DNA of 41,565 bases from an uncultured Mycobacterium sp. (GTDB lineage Bacteria; Actinomycetota; Actinomycetes; Mycobacteriales; Mycobacteriaceae), in NCBI GenBank assembly GCA_900078375.1, contig FLQS01000027.1, positions 33,648 to 75,212 on the forward strand, given 5' to 3'. The first letter of the stretch is position 1; each line of letters begins with the position of its first letter. The notes under the pieces were generated by a model. That model was given only the letters and a program-made list of their open reading frames with translations, searched no databases and was not told where the DNA came from. Positions 38,683 to 41,565 of the stretch are shown one piece after another. The translations under genes were made by a program, and so were the position numbers.

Positions 38683-38688
38683 ACACTA
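38683..38688 (-). promoter_or_regulatory. -10 hexamer, leaderless start of 56-residue gene
   Basis: TAGTGT on the minus strand, 6 bases before ATG 38676. It overlaps the opposite -10 box by two bases. Confidence 0.6.
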
Positions 38689-38692
38689 TGCT
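38687..38692 (+). promoter_or_regulatory. -10 hexamer, leaderless start of NlpC/P60-like gene
   Basis: TATGCT on the plus strand, 6 bases before GTG 38699. It overlaps the opposite -10 box by two bases. Confidence 0.6.
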
Positions 38693-38698
38693 GCGCTG

Positions 38699-39394
38699 GT
38701 GACCGAGCACACCGTGTCGCTGACACAGGCGCTGAACGAGACCCGCACTGGTGACGTCTGGCTGTTCCGCGGCGCCTCCGGCCCCGACCGGGCGATCCAG
38801 ACCCTGACGAACGCACCCGTCAACCATGTCGGCATGACGGTAGCCATCGACGACCTGCCCCCGTTGATCTGGCACGCCGAGCTCGGCCACAAACTCCTGG
38901 ACCTGTGGACCGGCACCAATCACCGCGGGGTTCAACTCAACGACGCCCGCGAGGCCATCGAGCAATGGCTGCACCAATACGGCCAGCGCTGCTGGCTGCG
39001 CCAGCTCACCCCGGGGGTCACCCGGGAACAGGAGGACCGCCTGCTGGAGGTGATAGCCAGGATGGACGGCACCCCATTCCCCTCGACCGCGCGGCTGACC
39101 GGTCGCTGGTTGCGCGGCCGGCTCCCCACTGTCAGCGACTGGACCCGCGGAATCCCCCTCGTGCACAAGAAGGTTCGCGAGTCCGCCGAGAAACGCAAGC
39201 TCGCCGGGCGAGAGATGGGTCTGGAGACCGCCTACTGCGCCGAGACGGTCGCCATCACCTACGAGGAGATGGGTTTGTTGACCACCGAGAAGAACGAGAA
39301 CTGGTTCGACCCGGGACGATTCTGGAGCGGGGATGTCCTGCCACTGATCAAGACCTACCGGCTCGGCAACGAAATCCAAGTCACCGCAGACTGA
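38699..39394 (+). CDS. permuted NlpC/P60 (papain-like, YiiX-type) protein
   Basis: The 231-residue protein has GDVWLFRG (residues 18-25), VNHVGMTV with His43, and TAYCAETVAITYEEMG with Cys180. This order, histidine before cysteine, is the circularly permuted NlpC/P60 arrangement seen in YaeF/YiiX-like amidases. No signal peptide or membrane helix is present, so it is probably cytoplasmic. Hydrolysis or transfer of an amide or ester is likely, with the substrate unknown. GTG 38699 is supported by TATGCT 6 bases upstream. Confidence 0.8.
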   Translation: MTEHTVSLTQALNETRTGDVWLFRGASGPDRAIQTLTNAPVNHVGMTVAIDDLPPLIWHAELGHKLLDLWTGTNHRGVQLNDAREAIEQWLHQYGQRCWLRQLTPGVTREQEDRLLEVIARMDGTPFPSTARLTGRWLRGRLPTVSDWTRGIPLVHKKVRESAEKRKLAGREMGLETAYCAETVAITYEEMGLLTTEKNENWFDPGRFWSGDVLPLIKTYRLGNEIQVTAD

Positions 39395-39407
39395 TTGGCG
39401 AGCGTCC

Positions 39408-39716
39408 TCAGAATCCGATACCGACGCCGATCCCGACGGGTGCCTGTTGACGCGGGCACGCCAAGTCGACGTAGACGGTGGTCGCGCTGCTCGACTCACC
39501 GGGCGAGCTGTCCGGGTTGTGGACGGCCACGACCCGACACGATGACAACGATGCCCCGGTGTTGCCGTCGACCCAGTTGATCGCGACGACGTAGCCCTGC
39601 GCCTGTAGCTGGTCGATGGTGTACTGGGCCGAGTCGGCGAGGGCACCCGAAGCGAACGCGATCGGCGCGGCTACCCCGATGAGTACCGCCACCGACCGTC
39701 TCAGAGTGCTTCGCAT
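39408..39716 (-). CDS. small exported protein, function unknown
   Basis: The 102-residue protein starts MRSTLRRSVAVLIGVAAPIA, with a signal peptide cleaved near residue 27 (ASGALA-DSAQY). The mature part has DQLQAQGYVVAINWV, two cysteines (SSCRVV and LACPR) that could pair, and a glycine-rich end. It resembles other small mycobacterial secreted proteins of unknown role. The longer frame upstream runs through the preceding genes and is rejected. ATG 39716 lies 5 bases after the lipoprotein stop, so the two are co-transcribed. Confidence 0.8.
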   Translation of the reverse strand: MRSTLRRSVAVLIGVAAPIAFASGALADSAQYTIDQLQAQGYVVAINWVDGNTGASLSSCRVVAVHNPDSSPGESSSATTVYVDLACPRQQAPVGIGVGIGF

Positions 39717-39721
39717 TCTTG

Positions 39722-40246
39722 CTAACCCGTCGCCCATACCGCCAACAGCTTGCCCTTCGGGTCGCGGAACATGACCGCGGTAATCGTCTTGCCCTGTGGG
39801 ACATCGTAGGCGACGTGGGCGGCGAGCTGCTGGCCCTGCGGAAGCTGTCCGGAGGTGATACCCGGCTGGACCGCGCCGACGGCGGGTGCGATGTTCGACC
39901 CGTCCGCGGCTCGCGCGACGAACCAGAAGCCGTTGTAGGCGGTCGTGCCGGTCTTGGCGACGATCGTCACGTCGACGGCATACATCGTGCCCTTGGCCGG
40001 GACGATCTGGGCGTCGGGCGGCACCGGGCGCAGGTTGTCGACGGTGTAGGTCGCGGTGCCGCCGTCCGCGGCGATGTCGACCGAAGTTCCGAAGGCGACC
40101 GCCTGCTGGGCGGGTGACGCGGTCGAGGTGACCGGCGAGCTGGTGGTGGCTTGTTGGGCGGTGGAGCCCGAACCCCCACACCCCGCAGTGATCAGTGCGA
40201 GAGCGGTCATGCCGACAAGCACCCTGGACACTCGTGTTCCGCGCAT
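39722..40246 (-). CDS. lipoprotein with DUF1942 (MPT63-like) domain
   Basis: The 174-residue protein has a lipobox LITAGC with acylated Cys23, a Ser/Thr-rich linker (25-47) and a beta-rich domain. The domain has FWFVARAADGSNIAPAVG, QLPQGQQLAAHVAYDVPQGK and VWATG at the end, a pattern matching DUF1942, the family of secreted antigen MPT63. It is lipid anchored, unlike MPT63. Function unknown. ATG 40246 is 6 bases after TAGTAT. Confidence 0.85.
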   Translation of the reverse strand: MRGTRVSRVLVGMTALALITAGCGGSGSTAQQATTSSPVTSTASPAQQAVAFGTSVDIAADGGTATYTVDNLRPVPPDAQIVPAKGTMYAVDVTIVAKTGTTAYNGFWFVARAADGSNIAPAVGAVQPGITSGQLPQGQQLAAHVAYDVPQGKTITAVMFRDPKGKLLAVWATG

Positions 40247-40252
40247 TCGCGG

Positions 40253-40258
40253 ATACTA
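40253..40258 (-). promoter_or_regulatory. -10 hexamer, leaderless start of DUF1942 lipoprotein gene
   Basis: TAGTAT on the minus strand, 6 bases before ATG 40246. It overlaps the stop codon of the VOC gene upstream. Confidence 0.6.
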
Positions 40259-40666
40259 GCGCGGCCTGGCGGCACCGAATTTCGCCCGGGCCTCGTCGGT
40301 GACCGGGGTGAACAGGTTGACGAGATTTCCGTCCGGGTCGCGAAACAACAGCGCGCGATTGCCCCACGGCATTGTTGTCGGTTCGGTGACGACCTCGTCG
40401 AGATGGTCGCGAAGGCGTTGATATTCCGCGTCCACGTCCTCGACAATGAACTCCAGAATCGCACTCCGGTTGGCCGCGGGTTCGGCCGATCCCACGCCGA
40501 ACAGCGGCACGGTCTTATCGCTGCCGATGGCCAATGTGCCGATGGGTGTGGGGATCTCGGCGAACAACTCGTTGCCCCACACCGCGGCGATGCCGGTGAC
40601 CAGCTCGTAGAACTCGACGAGCCGTTTGACGTCGGCGGTGATGATGCGTGTCGAAATGAAGTTCAT
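40256..40666 (-). CDS. VOC-superfamily protein (glyoxalase/bleomycin-resistance type)
   Basis: The 136-residue protein begins MNFISTRIITADVKRLVEFYELVTG and has EFIVEDVDAEYQRL and NRALLFRDPDGNLVNLFTPV, the two halves of the paired beta-alpha-beta-beta-beta fold of the vicinal oxygen chelate family. Possible metal ligands are present (for example the Glu of LEFIVED). Substrate unknown. ATG 40666 is 6 bases after TAACAT. The stop lies in the -10 box of the following gene. Confidence 0.88.
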   Translation of the reverse strand: MNFISTRIITADVKRLVEFYELVTGIAAVWGNELFAEIPTPIGTLAIGSDKTVPLFGVGSAEPAANRSAILEFIVEDVDAEYQRLRDHLDEVVTEPTTMPWGNRALLFRDPDGNLVNLFTPVTDEARAKFGAARPR

Positions 40667-40672
40667 GCCGCC

Positions 40673-40678
40673 ATGTTA
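40673..40678 (-). promoter_or_regulatory. -10 hexamer, leaderless start of VOC gene
   Basis: TAACAT on the minus strand, 6 bases before ATG 40666. Confidence 0.55.
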
Positions 40679-40752
40679 TGTATCGCCTCCGACAAGCCGG
40701 CGATAGCGGCGGCGACATACATTGCGGGCTTGAGGGTGCCTGGTCGGCTTTC

Positions 40753-41565
40753 CTACCGGACGACATTCGTGAGATTGGCCCCGGTGAGATTGGCCCCGCT
40801 GAGGTTCGCCCCGGTCAGGATCGCCCCGGTCAGGTTCGCTGCCCGCAGGTTCGCCCCGCCGAGGTTCGCCCCGCTCAGGTTCGCGGACGTCAGGTTGGCA
40901 CTTTGGAGAATCGCCTTGACGAGGTTGGCGTTGGTCAGGTTTGCCCCGGTCAGGTTCGCCCCGGCCAGGTTGACGGCCGGTAGATATTGCCCGATCAATG
41001 TGGCGTTGCTCAGATTCGCCCCGGCCAAGATCGCTCCGGTCAGGGTGACGCCCTGAAGGTTCTGTCCGGTCAGGTTGGCGTTGGTCAGGTTCGCAGACGT
41101 CAGCGTCGCCCCGGTCAACGTCGCACCCGAGAGATTGGCCCCGACCAATGTCGCCTTCGTCAGATTCCGGCCCTGAAGGTTCTGGCCGGAAAGATTGACG
41201 TTGGTCAGGATCGCTCCGACCAGCGTCACGCCGGTCAGATCAAACCCCTGAAGATTCGCCCCCGTCAGATTGGCACTGGTCAGATTGGCACCTGTCACCG
41301 TCGCCCCGGTCAACGTCGCCCCCACCAAAGTCGCCGAAGTCAGATTGGCATTGGCCAGATTCGCGCCCGACAAGACCGCGCCGCCCAACTTGACCCCAGC
41401 AAGATTTCGGCCCTGAAGGTTCTGTCCGGTCAAGTTGGCATTGGTCAAAACCGCCCCGGTCAGCGTCACGCCCGTCAGATCAAACCCCTGAAGATTCGCC
41501 CCCGTCAGATTGGCACTAGTGAGATTGGCACCCGTCACCGTCGCCCCGGTCAACGTCGCCCCCAC
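40753..41565 (-). CDS. pentapeptide-repeat protein, 5' part outside window
   Basis: At least 270 residues are inside the window, built almost entirely of A(N/D)LxG-type pentapeptides (ANLTG, ANLTS, ATLTG, QNLQG). They fold into a right-handed quadrilateral beta helix. Such proteins include MfpA, a DNA mimic that binds gyrase, but that group is shorter and lacks this neutral Thr/Asn-rich composition, so gyrase binding is not implied. The true start lies beyond 41565. A unit of 80 residues is duplicated. Hydrophobic N-terminal sequence, if any, is outside the window. Confidence 0.9.
   Translation of the reverse strand: MGATLTGATVTGANLTSANLTGANLQGFDLTGVTLTGAVLTNANLTGQNLQGRNLAGVKLGGAVLSGANLANANLTSATLVGATLTGATVTGANLTSANLTGANLQGFDLTGVTLVGAILTNVNLSGQNLQGRNLTKATLVGANLSGATLTGATLTSANLTNANLTGQNLQGVTLTGAILAGANLSNATLIGQYLPAVNLAGANLTGANLTNANLVKAILQSANLTSANLSGANLGGANLRAANLTGAILTGANLSGANLTGANLTNVVR
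41086..41565 (-). repeat. two 240-bp units inside the pentapeptide-repeat gene
   Basis: Positions 41326-41565 and 41086-41325 encode related 80-residue units. The first 55 residues of each differ at only about four places; the rest is more diverged. Confidence 0.75.

Noticed and set aside
38414..38816. Arg/Gly-rich minus-strand frames overlapping the 56-residue gene.
   Set aside because: They are in other frames than the supported gene and have no promoter or family likeness.
39408..40367. A 319-codon minus-strand frame.
   Set aside because: Only its last 102 codons from ATG 39716 look like a gene; the upstream part runs out of frame through the DUF1942 lipoprotein and VOC genes.
41086..41565. 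Regular short repeats that could suggest a CRISPR array.
   Set aside because: One continuous reading frame of pentapeptides explains them; there are no unique spacers.

Overview
The window is chromosomal DNA of a high-GC mycobacterium, probably a fast grower (Mycolicibacterium type). The evidence is the gene content: DUF732 and DUF1942 secreted proteins, Mce-associated proteins, F420-binding split-barrel protein, alpha-methylacyl-CoA racemase, many GTG starts and many leaderless starts. No rRNA, tRNA, insertion sequence, phage gene or CRISPR array was seen. No gene-free stretch exceeds 300 bases. Names in the Rv series are recalled from Mycobacterium tuberculosis and were not searched.

Region 1 (1-8543). 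A cut-off DUF1059 gene and an HhH-GPD glycosylase-like gene lie on the minus strand. A plus-strand block follows: a DUF732 secreted protein, a LytS-type histidine kinase, a LytTR response regulator, a small two-helix membrane protein and a sodium:solute symporter. A second module (DUF485 protein plus a second symporter) comes next, behind a pair of CTGTGACC direct repeats spaced 22 bp that could be the LytTR site. The block reads as a monocarboxylate sensing and uptake system. An MFS transporter ends it.

Region 2 (8652-16691). This resembles the M. tuberculosis Rv1142c-Rv1156 neighbourhood: DUF5302, F420-binding protein, DUF1697, PPM-type methyltransferase, GntR regulator, sirtuin, methyltransferase, SDR, mcr and an enoyl-CoA hydratase-like gene. 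At 12.5 kb a divergent intergenic region holds four copies of a 14-bp near-palindrome and a 43-residue acidic peptide gene.

Region 3 (16733-26359). It holds a frameshifted HicB-like gene, an MFS exporter, a CPBP membrane protein, an NAD(P)-binding protein, a left-handed beta-helix protein and a fasciclin protein. The block DoxX, DUF3556-like, thiolase and enoyl-CoA hydratase follows. A perfect KstR-type operator overlaps the -10 box of the DUF3556-like gene, tying it to sterol catabolism.

Region 4 (26402-41565). It contains a secreted DUF4214 protein with a ParB-like DGHH motif, a WS/DGAT-like acyltransferase, an SDR, two alpha/beta hydrolases, two Mce-associated proteins, VOC proteins, a large LuxR-type ATPase, a lipocalin-like protein, a class III cyclase, a 56-residue membrane protein divergent from a permuted NlpC/P60-like protein, two small exported proteins and a truncated pentapeptide-repeat protein.

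Eighteen start codons lie 6 or 7 bases after a TANNNT-like hexamer (16 exact, two with G first). This is the mycobacterial leaderless arrangement and was used to choose many starts.
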